The notes below the pieces were generated by a model that did no database searches, had not been told where the DNA came from, and saw only the letters and a list, made by a program, of their open reading frames with translations. Below, one piece after another: positions 37,360 through 46,500 of a DNA stretch of 64,000 nucleotides; the stretch's first letter is position 1, and each line of letters opens with the position of its first letter. Made by a program: the position numbers and the translations under genes. The stretch is from positions 1 through 64,000 of the forward strand of contig CAYVQE010000002.1 in NCBI GenBank assembly GCA_964454005.1. The letters are read 5' to 3'. The stretch comes from CAYVQE01 sp964454005. GTDB lineage: Bacteria > Myxococcota > B64-G9.

Positions 37360-38454
37360 ATGAGCAGCCCGGGACTCTACATCCATGTGCCCTTCTGTAC
37401 CAACGAGTGCGCCTGCTGCGAACTCGAGTCCGAGCACTCGCTGGAGCGGGTGCCGTTCTACCTCGGTGGGCTCGAGCAGCAGGTCCAGCTCGAGCCCGGG
37501 CCGCAGGGACCCTTCGACACCCTGTACCTGGGCGGCGGCAGCCCCTCCTGCATGAGCGCCGCCGACCTGCAGCGGCTGCTCGAGTCGGTCCAGCGCTGGC
37601 TACCGTTTGCCCCGGCGACCGAGGTCACCGTCGAGATCGATCCGCTCGACGCGGACCGCGACCTGCTGACCGGCCTGCGCGGCGCCGGCGTGACCCGCGT
37701 CCAGCTGGCGGCCGACGGGCTGGTGCCCGAGATCGGCCTGCCGGTGGATTCCCGCTGCCCGGCGGGGCGGGTCGACCGGGCGGTGAAGCTCATCCGGGAC
37801 CTCGGCTTCGACGCGCTGGGAATCGACCTGCTGTGCGAACCGGGTATGCCCGGAGCGGTCTGGATGGCCACGGTGGAGCGGGCGCTGGAGTACCAACCCG
37901 AGCACCTGACCTGCCACGGCGTGACCTTCATGGCTCCCGGAGCGCTGGATGCGCCGGATGCCGAGGAACGCGCTGCCGAGGTGCTCTACGGCATGACCTG
38001 CGATCGGCTGCAGGCGGCCGGCTACGAACATTACGAATCCGCCTCCTTCAGTCGCGGGCCCGCCGAACGGCTGCGCCACAACCTCAAGTACTGGCACGGT
38101 GAGGCCTTCCTCGGCCTGGGCCCGGGCGCCCAGTCCTTCGACGGCTGCAGCGAGTGGTGGAACCTGAGCCGGCTCGACGCCTGGCTGGGACGGCTGGCCG
38201 GCGGCCAGCGCCCCCTGGCCGGCCAGCAGCGGCTCGACCCCGCCGGGCTGCGCCGGCGGCGGCTGGCCAGCGGGCTGCGCTGCGCGGCCGGGGTGGATCG
38301 GGCCGACCTCGACGCCGAGCCCGCCCTCGCCCGACTGCTCGAGCGGCTGCAAGCCGCCGGCCTGGTGGCGACCTGCAACGGCCACGTCCAGCCCACCCGG
38401 GCCGGGCTGTTCCGCGCCGAGGGCATGGCCCAGTTGATCGAGCAGCTGGGCTGA
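37360..38454 (+). CDS. HemW-like radical SAM protein
   Basis: The 364-residue protein starts with LYIHVPFCTNECACC. Cys13, Cys17 and Cys20 form the CxxxCxxC site for the 4Fe-4S cluster that cleaves S-adenosylmethionine. DTLYLGGGSPSCMS is the Gly-rich SAM-binding strand, and RLRHNLKYWHGEAFLGLGPGAQSF matches the HemN/HemW C-terminal signature. HemW is a heme chaperone in some bacteria, whereas HemN makes protoporphyrinogen. Canonical HemW has Tyr or Phe before the third cysteine, but here it is Cys19. The usual ISxGVQSF motif reads VQLAADG, so the function may differ. It precedes the DUF6544-like gene on the same strand. Confidence 0.75.
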   Translation: MSSPGLYIHVPFCTNECACCELESEHSLERVPFYLGGLEQQVQLEPGPQGPFDTLYLGGGSPSCMSAADLQRLLESVQRWLPFAPATEVTVEIDPLDADRDLLTGLRGAGVTRVQLAADGLVPEIGLPVDSRCPAGRVDRAVKLIRDLGFDALGIDLLCEPGMPGAVWMATVERALEYQPEHLTCHGVTFMAPGALDAPDAEERAAEVLYGMTCDRLQAAGYEHYESASFSRGPAERLRHNLKYWHGEAFLGLGPGAQSFDGCSEWWNLSRLDAWLGRLAGGQRPLAGQQRLDPAGLRRRRLASGLRCAAGVDRADLDAEPALARLLERLQAAGLVATCNGHVQPTRAGLFRAEGMAQLIEQLG

Positions 38455-38473
38455 CTCCGAGCGGAGGTGTGCC

Positions 38474-39346
38474 GTGTGGATGTGGATCGCGACCGGGCTC
38501 GGCGGGCTGCTGCTGATCGGCTGGCTGGTGGGCTGGTGGCGCCACACCACGCGATCGCGCGCCCTCTGGCGGGCGGTGGGCCGCGGCGCCCTGGAGCCGG
38601 CCGCCTCCGGCGGCGCCGAGGCCGGCCGCGAAGGCGAGCGCTTCGATCCCGACATGCTCGCCGGGCTGTGCGCGCCGGCGCGGCGCTACCTGCAACACGC
38701 CATCGCCGCGGGCACGCCGCTGGCCGGCGCGGTAGAGCTGGCCGGTGCGGGCGAGATCCGGCTAGGCGAACGCTTCCGGCCGCTGCGCTACCGCGAGCGG
38801 TTGGCCGCCGGCCAGGGCTTCGTCTGGCAAGCCGCGCTGCGCTCACCGGTGCGGGTGGTCGACCACTACCTCGACGAAGAAGGCGGCCTGCACGGGCTGG
38901 TGCTCGGCCTGCCGCTGATCAAGGCCGCCGGAGCCGACGTGACCCGTTCGAGCCGCCACCGCTTCGCCATCGAGCTGATCTGGCTGCCGGCCGCGCTGCT
39001 GCCCCGGGCCGGGGTGGAGTGGGAAGGCATCGACGAGCAGCGCGCGCGGGCCAAGCTGCTGATCGACGCCGAGCCCATCGACCTGGAGCTGCAGGTGGCC
39101 GCCGACGGCCGGCTGGAACGGGTGGAGATGATGCGCTGGAGCGACCAGCGCCCGCCCGGCGCCGAGCCGGCGGCCGGCGACGGGCGCTGGCGGCTGCAAC
39201 CCTACGCCGGCCGGGTGCTGGCCGAGGCCGACCACGGCGGCTACCGCATCCCGACCGAGGTCGAGGTGGGAATGCTGGCCACGGCCGGCGCGGCCGACAT
39301 CACCCCAAGCATCCGCCTGCAGGTCGACAGCGCCCGCTTCGGCTGA
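38474..39346 (+). CDS. DUF6544-like membrane-anchored protein
   Basis: The 290-residue protein has one N-terminal transmembrane helix (ATGLGGLLLIGWLVGWW, residues 6-22). The soluble region contains CAPARRYLQHAI, then an aromatic FVWQAALR strand, DHYLDEEGG and a late VEWEGIDEQRARA. This order resembles the DUF6544 family, whose role is unknown. GGAGG lies 6 nt before the GTG at 38474, which I prefer over the ATG two codons later. It is convergent with the steroid-reductase-like gene; GCGGC-CCG-GCCGC near 39350 could form a weak hairpin between them. Confidence 0.6.
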   Translation: MWMWIATGLGGLLLIGWLVGWWRHTTRSRALWRAVGRGALEPAASGGAEAGREGERFDPDMLAGLCAPARRYLQHAIAAGTPLAGAVELAGAGEIRLGERFRPLRYRERLAAGQGFVWQAALRSPVRVVDHYLDEEGGLHGLVLGLPLIKAAGADVTRSSRHRFAIELIWLPAALLPRAGVEWEGIDEQRARAKLLIDAEPIDLELQVAADGRLERVEMMRWSDQRPPGAEPAAGDGRWRLQPYAGRVLAEADHGGYRIPTEVEVGMLATAGAADITPSIRLQVDSARFG

Positions 39347-39396
39347 GACCGCGGCCCGGCCGCTCCCAGCCCGGGATTGGCGGCAGGGGCAGACGC

Positions 39397-40158
39397 TCAG
39401 ATCACGAAGGGGATCAGGGCCTTTCGCTCGGCCGGGTAGTCGGTGAAGCGCTGGCGGTACCAGCGGTGGATGGCCAGCGCGCGCGGGGCCAGGTTGGCCG
39501 CCGTCCAGACGAAAAAGCTCATCGCGCCCAGGTTCCAGCAGGCCAGGGCCCAGCCGCCCCACTGCAGGATCTCGCCCAGGTAGTTGGGCGCGCTGACGAA
39601 GCGGTAGAGCCCGCCGCGCGGGATCTTGTAGCCGGTCTCGCCCGGGGCGCGCAGGTGGATCAGCACGTGGTCGGCGTGCTTGTTGATGGCGAAGCCCGTG
39701 GCGAACAGGATGACCCCGGCGATGAAGCGCGAGTCCCACAGCCAGTCGGCCGCATAGCCCGGGCCCAGTTGGAACAACCAGCGGCCGTTCAGGTAGGCGT
39801 TGCCCAGGTTGAACACCACCGCCAGGGCCACCGTGAGCACGGTGGTCTGGCGCCGCTCGCCGCGCAGCCGGAAGGGGAAGATGAAGGCGCGGTGGATGTA
39901 GTGGATCTGCCACAGCGCCAGCAGCAGCAGCGGCACGGTCTCGGCGCGCCGGTCGCCGATGAACCACAGGGCGAACATGCCCAGGCTGGCCGGCGCCTCC
40001 TGCAGCACCCAGCCCAGCCGGTTGCTCATCCGCGGGCCCCAGCCCGAGCGGGCGAAGCGGCCGTAGGGGGCGTCGACGAACAACAGGCTGGCGAAGGTGA
40101 TGCCGGCCAGCACCAGCCAGCCGTAGGCGAACAGGCGATAGAACTCGGCCTCGGTCAT
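39397..40158 (-). CDS. Steroid 5-alpha-reductase family membrane enzyme
   Basis: The 253-residue protein has about seven transmembrane helices and belongs to the 3-oxo-5-alpha-steroid 4-dehydrogenase (SRD5A/DET2) family. Gln53-Glu54, HYIHR (86-90), NKHADHVL (159-166) and SAPNYLGEILQWGGWAL (189-205) line up with residues known from SRD5A2 to bind NADPH and steroid. The family reduces an enone double bond with NADPH; natural bacterial substrates are mostly unclear. Upstream on the minus strand TTGACC is present at about 40192, but the -10 region is poor. The gene is divergent from the DUF3604 gene. Confidence 0.87.
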   Translation of the reverse strand: MTEAEFYRLFAYGWLVLAGITFASLLFVDAPYGRFARSGWGPRMSNRLGWVLQEAPASLGMFALWFIGDRRAETVPLLLLALWQIHYIHRAFIFPFRLRGERRQTTVLTVALAVVFNLGNAYLNGRWLFQLGPGYAADWLWDSRFIAGVILFATGFAINKHADHVLIHLRAPGETGYKIPRGGLYRFVSAPNYLGEILQWGGWALACWNLGAMSFFVWTAANLAPRALAIHRWYRQRFTDYPAERKALIPFVI

Positions 40159-40287
40159 GGCCCGGTATCACTACGCCGTTCGGGGCACGGCGGTCAAGTC
40201 CCGCACCACGGTGGTTGACCGGGATGCGAAGCTGATCCAGGGTGTGACGGCTATGGACCCCCGGAGCGGGACGAAAGGAGAGCGACC

Positions 40288-42198
40288 GTGCTGCGGCGAA
40301 GACGCATCATCGGCTGGTGGTTGGTTGCGGGCCTGTTGGGCGCCTGCGAAGGCGGTGGCCAAGAGGCCCCGGAGCTTGTCTACACCGAGCAGCGCGCGGT
40401 CTGCGCCGACCGCAACCCGCTGCGCAACCTGTACTGGGGCGATCTGCACGCCCACACCGGGCTGAGCTTCGACGCCTGGGCCTACGGCGACCACCACGGC
40501 CCGGACGCGCTGTACCGCTTCGCCCGCGGCGAGGCGCTGACCGTAGAGCCCGGGAGCCGCAGCCTGCAGCTCGAACGGCCGCTGGACTTCGCCGCGGTGA
40601 CCGATCACCAGGAGTACCTGGGTGAGATCGAGCTGTGCACCGTGCCCGGCTCGCCGACCTACGACAGCGACACCTGCAGCCGCTACCGCGAGGGCCAGGT
40701 GGGCAACGTGGTCAACTTCGGCATGCAATTGGCGATGGAGACGCCGGACCGTTTCGACGACGTCTGTCATCCGGACGTGGCCACCTGCACCGACGTGGCC
40801 ATCGAGGTCTGGGGCCGCATCCAGGACGCCGCCGAGCAGCACTACGATCGCAGCGCGGCCTGCGAATTCACCACCTTCGTCGCCTACGAGTACACCAATG
40901 CCGTATCGGTGACCAACCTGCACCGCAACGTGATCTTCCGCAACGCCGTCGTGCCCCAGCTGCCGCCGTCCTACTTCGAGCAGCCCGAGGTCTGGGGCCT
41001 GTGGCGCGAGCTGGACGAGACCTGCCTGTCGGCCGGCAGCGGCTGCGACTGCATCGTGGTGCCGCACAACTCCAACTGGTCCAACGGCAAGATGTTCTAC
41101 CCGGATTACGACGATGCCGCCGGCGGCGCCGCCGAGCGCCAGCGGGCGGCCTTCCGGGCGCGCATCGAGCCGCTGGTCGAGATGTTCCAGCACAAGGGCG
41201 ACATGGAGTGCGAGCGCCACCTGGACGGCCTGGGCGGCGAGCCGGATCCGCTGTGCGACTTCGAGAAACAGCGCCACCCGCCCTTCGACGACTGCGGCGA
41301 GCAGCCCGGCGCCGGCGGGGTCAGCCTGATGGGCTGCGTGCACCGCTACGAGTTCGTGCGCAACGTGATGAAACTCGGCCTGCAGGAGTGGCAGCGGCTG
41401 GGGGTCAACCCCCACCGCATGGGCTGGATCGGCTCGACCGACACCCACAACGCCATCCCCGGCCACGTCTCCGAGACCGACTTCCAGGGCCACGTGGGCT
41501 CGACCGACGACACCGCGCTCAAGCGGCTGGGCCCCGGCAACATGACCCACCACGGAGTGCGCTACAACGGCGGCGGGCTGGCCGCGGTGTGGGCGGTGGA
41601 GAACTCGCGCGACGCCCTGTTCGAGGCTTTCCGCCGGCGCGAGGTCTACGCCACCTCGGGCCCGCGCATCCGGCTGCGGTTGTTCGCCGGCGGCGATCTG
41701 CCCGCGGATCTGTGCAGCGCCGAGCAGCGCACGGCCACGGCCGACGACCGCGGCGTGCCCATGGGCGGGCGGCTGGAGCTGGGCCGCGCCGCGGCCCCGG
41801 CCATCGCCGTCTGGGCCGAGGCCGACGCTCAATCCGAGCCGCTGCAGCGCATCCAGATCATCAAGGGCTGGGTGGACGCCGGCGGCGGCGTCCACGAGAG
41901 AGTGGTCGAGGTGGCCGGCGACCCGGACAACGGCGCCGGGGTTGATCTGGCCACCTGCCAGACCAGCGGCCCGGGCTCCGATTCGCTGTGCGCGGTCTGG
42001 CGCGATCCCGATTTCGACCCGCAGCAGCCGGCCTTCTACTACGCCCGGGTGCTGGAGAACCCCAGCTGTCGCTGGAGCGTGCGCCAGTGCAACGCGCTCG
42101 AGCCCGAGGACAGACCGGAGTCCTGCTCGGATCCGAACTTCTACCGCGCCATCCAGGAACGGGCCTGGACCAGTCCGGCCTGGTACTATCCGGAATGA
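40288..42198 (+). CDS. DUF3604 lipoprotein, PHP-like metallohydrolase
   Basis: The 636-residue protein starts at a GTG (AAAGGAGAG upstream). The signal peptide ends in a lipobox, LLGAC, with Cys20. LYWGDLHAHTGLSFDAW (49-65) is the His-x-His metal-binding start of DUF3604. Further motifs are FAAVTDHQEYLG, FVAYEYTN, VVPHNSNWSNG and MGWIGSTDTHNAIPGHV, typical of the family with additional metal ligands. RREVYATSGPRIRLRLF and HPDHQ-like C-terminal strands complete the fold. The family resembles PHP phosphoesterases, but no substrate is established. Many cysteines suggest periplasmic or surface exposure. Confidence 0.87.
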   Translation: MLRRRRIIGWWLVAGLLGACEGGGQEAPELVYTEQRAVCADRNPLRNLYWGDLHAHTGLSFDAWAYGDHHGPDALYRFARGEALTVEPGSRSLQLERPLDFAAVTDHQEYLGEIELCTVPGSPTYDSDTCSRYREGQVGNVVNFGMQLAMETPDRFDDVCHPDVATCTDVAIEVWGRIQDAAEQHYDRSAACEFTTFVAYEYTNAVSVTNLHRNVIFRNAVVPQLPPSYFEQPEVWGLWRELDETCLSAGSGCDCIVVPHNSNWSNGKMFYPDYDDAAGGAAERQRAAFRARIEPLVEMFQHKGDMECERHLDGLGGEPDPLCDFEKQRHPPFDDCGEQPGAGGVSLMGCVHRYEFVRNVMKLGLQEWQRLGVNPHRMGWIGSTDTHNAIPGHVSETDFQGHVGSTDDTALKRLGPGNMTHHGVRYNGGGLAAVWAVENSRDALFEAFRRREVYATSGPRIRLRLFAGGDLPADLCSAEQRTATADDRGVPMGGRLELGRAAAPAIAVWAEADAQSEPLQRIQIIKGWVDAGGGVHERVVEVAGDPDNGAGVDLATCQTSGPGSDSLCAVWRDPDFDPQQPAFYYARVLENPSCRWSVRQCNALEPEDRPESCSDPNFYRAIQERAWTSPAWYYPE

Positions 42199-42258
42199 TC
42201 CGACCGCGCTGCGATTGGCGATTGACGAAAATCCCCGGCTGCGATTGAGATCGCAAGC

Positions 42259-43470
42259 ATGCGGTCCATGTCGCCAGGCGCCGGCAGCGCGCGGCCCCAT
42301 TTTTTCGGCCACCGGATCCGGGGGGCGATTCAACGCCGGGCGGCGCGGTGGCTCGCCAGCGCCGGGCTCGGCTTGCTGTTGCTCAACACGGCCGCTGCTT
42401 GCGACGACGACGCCGGGCCGGCGGAGGCCTTCCACTCCGCCCCGCTCGAACGCCCCGAAGCCCCGCCGCCGGGGGTGCTGCACCGCGCCGCCCGTGCCGG
42501 CGATCTGGCCGCGGTGCGCGCCGCGCTGGCCCAGGGGGCCGCCCCCGACGCCCGCGACAGCCACGGCCGCACCGCGCTGCACGCCTACTTCTCCAAGCAC
42601 AACTGGCAGCTGCAGCCGGAGCTGCTCGAGGCCCTGCTGGCCGCCGGCGCCGATGCCGGCGCCCGCGACGGCGCCGGCACCACGGTGCTGCAGGCCGCTG
42701 CCGAGCGCAGCCGGCCCGAGGCGATCGAGCGCTTGCTGCGCGCCGGCGCCGAACTCGAAGCCACCGACGCCCGGGGCCGCACCGCGCTGCACCACGCGGC
42801 CGCCGCCGGCCAACTGCGCAACACCGCTGCGCTGTTGGCGCTCGGCGCCGCGCCGGACGCGCTCGACGACGAGGGCCGCAGCCCGCTGCACGCGGCCGCG
42901 GCCGAACGGCACTGGGCTGCGGCGCTGGCGCTGATCCGGGCCGGCGCCGACCCGACACGGGGCGACGGCTACGGCGACACCCCGCTGGACTGGTTGACCG
43001 GGCGCTGTCTGGACGAGCTGGACCGGGCCGCGGACGACGCCCGGGGAGACTCCTGCCTGCGCATCGAGGCCCTGCTCAGCCCCTGCCTGCACCGCGCCGC
43101 GGCCGGCGGTCGACTGGCGCCGGCGGTGCGCCTGCTGGCCCGCGGGGCCGATCCCTCCGAGCGCTACGCCTTTTTGCCCGGTGCGGGCAGCGCCGGCAAC
43201 GCGCTGCACGCGGCCGCCCGCGGCGGCCACGCCGGCCTGGTGCGGGCCCTGCTCGACGCCGGGGTGGCCATCGACAGCCGCACCGCCAACGGCTGGACCG
43301 CCCTGCACCTGGCGGCCTGGGCCGGCCGGCGCGAGGTCGTCGAGCTGCTGCTGGCCCGCGGGGCCGCGGCGACCGCCCGCACCCGGGCCGGCCAGACCGC
43401 GGCCGCCCTGGCGGCCCGGCGGGGAGACGATTCACTGGCAAAGCGCTTGACTGTAGATGGGGGGCCTTGA
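42259..43470 (+). CDS. Ankyrin-repeat lipoprotein
   Basis: The 403-residue protein has a long basic N-terminus and a lipobox-like LLLLNTAAAC with Cys48. From about residue 75 it contains roughly eight ankyrin repeats (LHRAARAGDLAAVRAALAQG; GRTALHHAAAAGQL; GWTALHLAAWAGRREVVELL). The repeats are interrupted around residues 245-275 by a Cys-containing segment (RCLDELDRAADDARGDSC). It should lie in the periplasm or on the cell surface and bind another protein. A start at residue 4 (42268) is equally likely. It lies between two other secreted-protein genes on the same strand. Confidence 0.8.
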   Translation: MRSMSPGAGSARPHFFGHRIRGAIQRRAARWLASAGLGLLLLNTAAACDDDAGPAEAFHSAPLERPEAPPPGVLHRAARAGDLAAVRAALAQGAAPDARDSHGRTALHAYFSKHNWQLQPELLEALLAAGADAGARDGAGTTVLQAAAERSRPEAIERLLRAGAELEATDARGRTALHHAAAAGQLRNTAALLALGAAPDALDDEGRSPLHAAAAERHWAAALALIRAGADPTRGDGYGDTPLDWLTGRCLDELDRAADDARGDSCLRIEALLSPCLHRAAAGGRLAPAVRLLARGADPSERYAFLPGAGSAGNALHAAARGGHAGLVRALLDAGVAIDSRTANGWTALHLAAWAGRREVVELLLARGAAATARTRAGQTAAALAARRGDDSLAKRLTVDGGP

Positions 43471-43527
43471 CGCGCCGGGCGCTTTGAGGCCAGTCTCGAC
43501 CAGCAATCTCCGAAAGGAGCCATCGCG

Positions 43528-46500
43528 ATGCGGACCTTTTTGGTTACGGTCTCTGCTGTCGCCGCCTTCGCCGCGCTGGCGCTGCCCGCCCGGGCCCAGT
43601 ACTGCCCCGATCCCGCGGTCATCCAATGCGGCGATCAGGTCAGCGGCAACACCGACGGCGGTCCCGACTGGCTGGTCGATTACAGCTGCGACGTCAACCA
43701 GTGGAAGGGGCCCGAGGCCCACTACCTGCTGGCCATCGATCAGTGCGTCGAGCTGACCATGACCCTCGAGCCCTCGGGCTTCGACGCGGCGCTGTTCGTG
43801 CTGTCGCGGGTGGCCGGCACCTGCCGGGCCGACCTGTGCCTAGCGGTGGCCGATTCCGGCCTCACCGGCGGGACCGAGGTCATGGAGGCGAACGCCGCGC
43901 CGGGCGTCTACAGCCTGGTGATCGACGGCTACGAGGGCTTTCTGGACCCCGGTTACGGGCCTTATACCCTGACCATCGACTGCACGCCGCACCCCGAGTG
44001 CAACGACGCCGACGGCGACGGCTTCTACGCCGACGACGGCAGCTGCCCCTGCGGCGACGACTGCGACGACGACGATGCCTCGCGCCACCCGGCGGCCTTC
44101 GAGGTCTGCGAAGACGGCATCGACCAGGACTGCGACGGCTTCGACCGCCAGTGCCCGAACTGCAGCCCGACCGGCGATCTGAGCTGCGACCTGGCCGGCT
44201 CGACCGACATGGGCGCGCTGGACGACAACATCCACGACTGGTGCGGCCTGGGCGAGAACAACTGGTACGGCCAGGAGGCCATCCTGACCCTGCAGCAGGC
44301 CAACCCGGCGGGGGTGGTGTTCGCCTCGGACAGCGTCGCCGACATCGACCTGTTCGCGGTGCGCCCGGCCGGCCCGGGCGTCTGCGACCCGGAGCGCTGC
44401 ATCACCTGGATCATGACCGATTCCGGGAACGAGAGCATCGCCGTCTACGCCCACGCCGACCAGACCATCTACCTGGTGGCCGACGGCTGGGGCTACGCCA
44501 GCCCGGAGTTCGACTGGACCGTCACCTGCTACGACGAGACCTGCAGCGCCGGGCCGGCCACCGCCTGCGGCCAGACGGTCGCCGGCGATACCAGCAACGG
44601 CAGCAACGCGGTCAACGTCTACGACGGCATCGGCTATACCCTGCCGGCGGCCGAGGCGGTCCACACCTTCAGCCCACAGGGCGATGCCCTGATCAACCTG
44701 GGCCTGGATTTCGGCGCCGGGCTCGATCTGGCCTTGCTGGTGCTGGAGGACAGCGGCCGCGGCTGCCACCCGGCCGACCTGGTGGCGGCCGCCGATCTGG
44801 ACAACACCATCATCGGCGGCAACGAGTCGCTGACCTTCCAGGCCGTGGCCGGGGTTACCTATTACCTGGTCGTCGACGGCTGGACCGCGGCCGACGCCGG
44901 GCCCTACGACCTGACCCTCGACTGCGTCTCGATCTGCCCGGCCGGCACCACCGACTGCGGTGGGGTGTGCGTCGACACCCAGACCGACCTGGACCACTGC
45001 GGCGGCTGCGGCCAGGCCTGCGCCTTCGCCCACGCCGCGGCCGAGTGCGTCGGCGGCGTCTGCCAGCTGGGCGCCTGCGACGCCGGCTGGGGCGACTGCG
45101 ACGGCGATCCGGATACCGGCTGCGAGGCCGACCTGAGCAGCGACGCCACCTGCGGCTCCTGCGACAACAGCTGCACTGCCCCGGCCTTCTGCCACCAGGG
45201 CGCCTGCACCGAGCAGTGTCCCGGCGAGCTGACCAACTGCGACGGGGTGTGTGTCGACACCGATACCGACAGCGCCAACTGCGGCTCCTGCGGTCACGCC
45301 TGCAGCTTCGACCACGCCGCGGCCAGCTGCGCCGGCGGTGAATGCCAGCTGGGTGCCTGCGAGGCCGATTGGGGCGACTGCGACGGCGTGGCCGACAACG
45401 GCTGCGAGGCCGATCTGTCGACCGACCCCGACTTCTGCGGCGACTGCGCCACCTCGTGCGGCGGCGACACGCCCTTTTGCGTAGCCGGCGAATGCAGCGG
45501 CCAGTGCCCCGGCGACCAGACCAACTGCGACGGCATCTGCGTCGATACCCAGACCGACGCCGACCACTGCGGCGGCTGCGGCCAGGCCTGCGCCTTCGCC
45601 CATGCCGCGGCCAGCTGCGCCGGCGGGGTCTGCCAGATGGGCGGCTGCGACGCCGGCTGGGCCAACTGCGACGCCGATGCGGCCACCGGCTGCGAGACCG
45701 AGCTGGGCACCCTGGACGACTGCGGCGGCTGCGGCGACGCCTGCGCCGCGCCGCACGCCGAGAACAGCTGCGTCGACGGCAGCTGCCAGGTCGGCGGCTG
45801 CGACGCCGGCTGGGCCGATTGCGACGCCGATGCGGCCACCGGCTGCGAGACCGAGCTGGGCACCCTGGACGACTGCGGCGACTGCGGCGACGCCTGCGAC
45901 TTCGCCCAGGCCGATGGCGCCTGCGTCGGCGGCGTCTGCCAGATGGGCGACTGCTGGGCCAACTACGCCGACTGCAACGGCGATCCGGCCGACGGCTGCG
46001 AGGCCGACCTGCGCTCGGAGGCCAGCTGCGGCTCGTGCGACAACGCCTGCAGCGAGACCGAGGACTGCGACGGCGGCGAGTGCGTCTCGAGCTGCCGCGA
46101 TCTGGACGGCGACGGCCACCAGGCCGAAAGCTGCGGCGGCGACGACTGCAACGACTACGATGCCAACACCTACCCGGGCGCGCCCGAGGTCTGCGGCGAC
46201 GGCATCGACCAGGACTGCGACGGCCAGGACCAGCCGTGCGGCGACTGCCACGACCAGGACGGCGACGGCCACCAGGACGCCGCCTGCGGCGGCAGCGACT
46301 GCGACGACAGCGACCCGGACGTGCATCCCGGCGCGACCGAGATCTGCGGCGACGGCATCGACCAGGACTGCGACGGCCAGGACCAGCCGTGCGGCGACTG
46401 CCACGACCAGGACGGCGACGGCTACCAGGACGCCGCCTGCGGCGGCAGCGACTGCGACGACAGCGACCCGAACGTGCACCCCGGCGCGGCCGAGGTCTGC

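Noticed and set aside
40171..43308. Minus-strand open frame of 1045 codons
   Set aside because: It is antisense to the DUF3604 and ankyrin genes, which have start signals, lipoboxes and family motifs.
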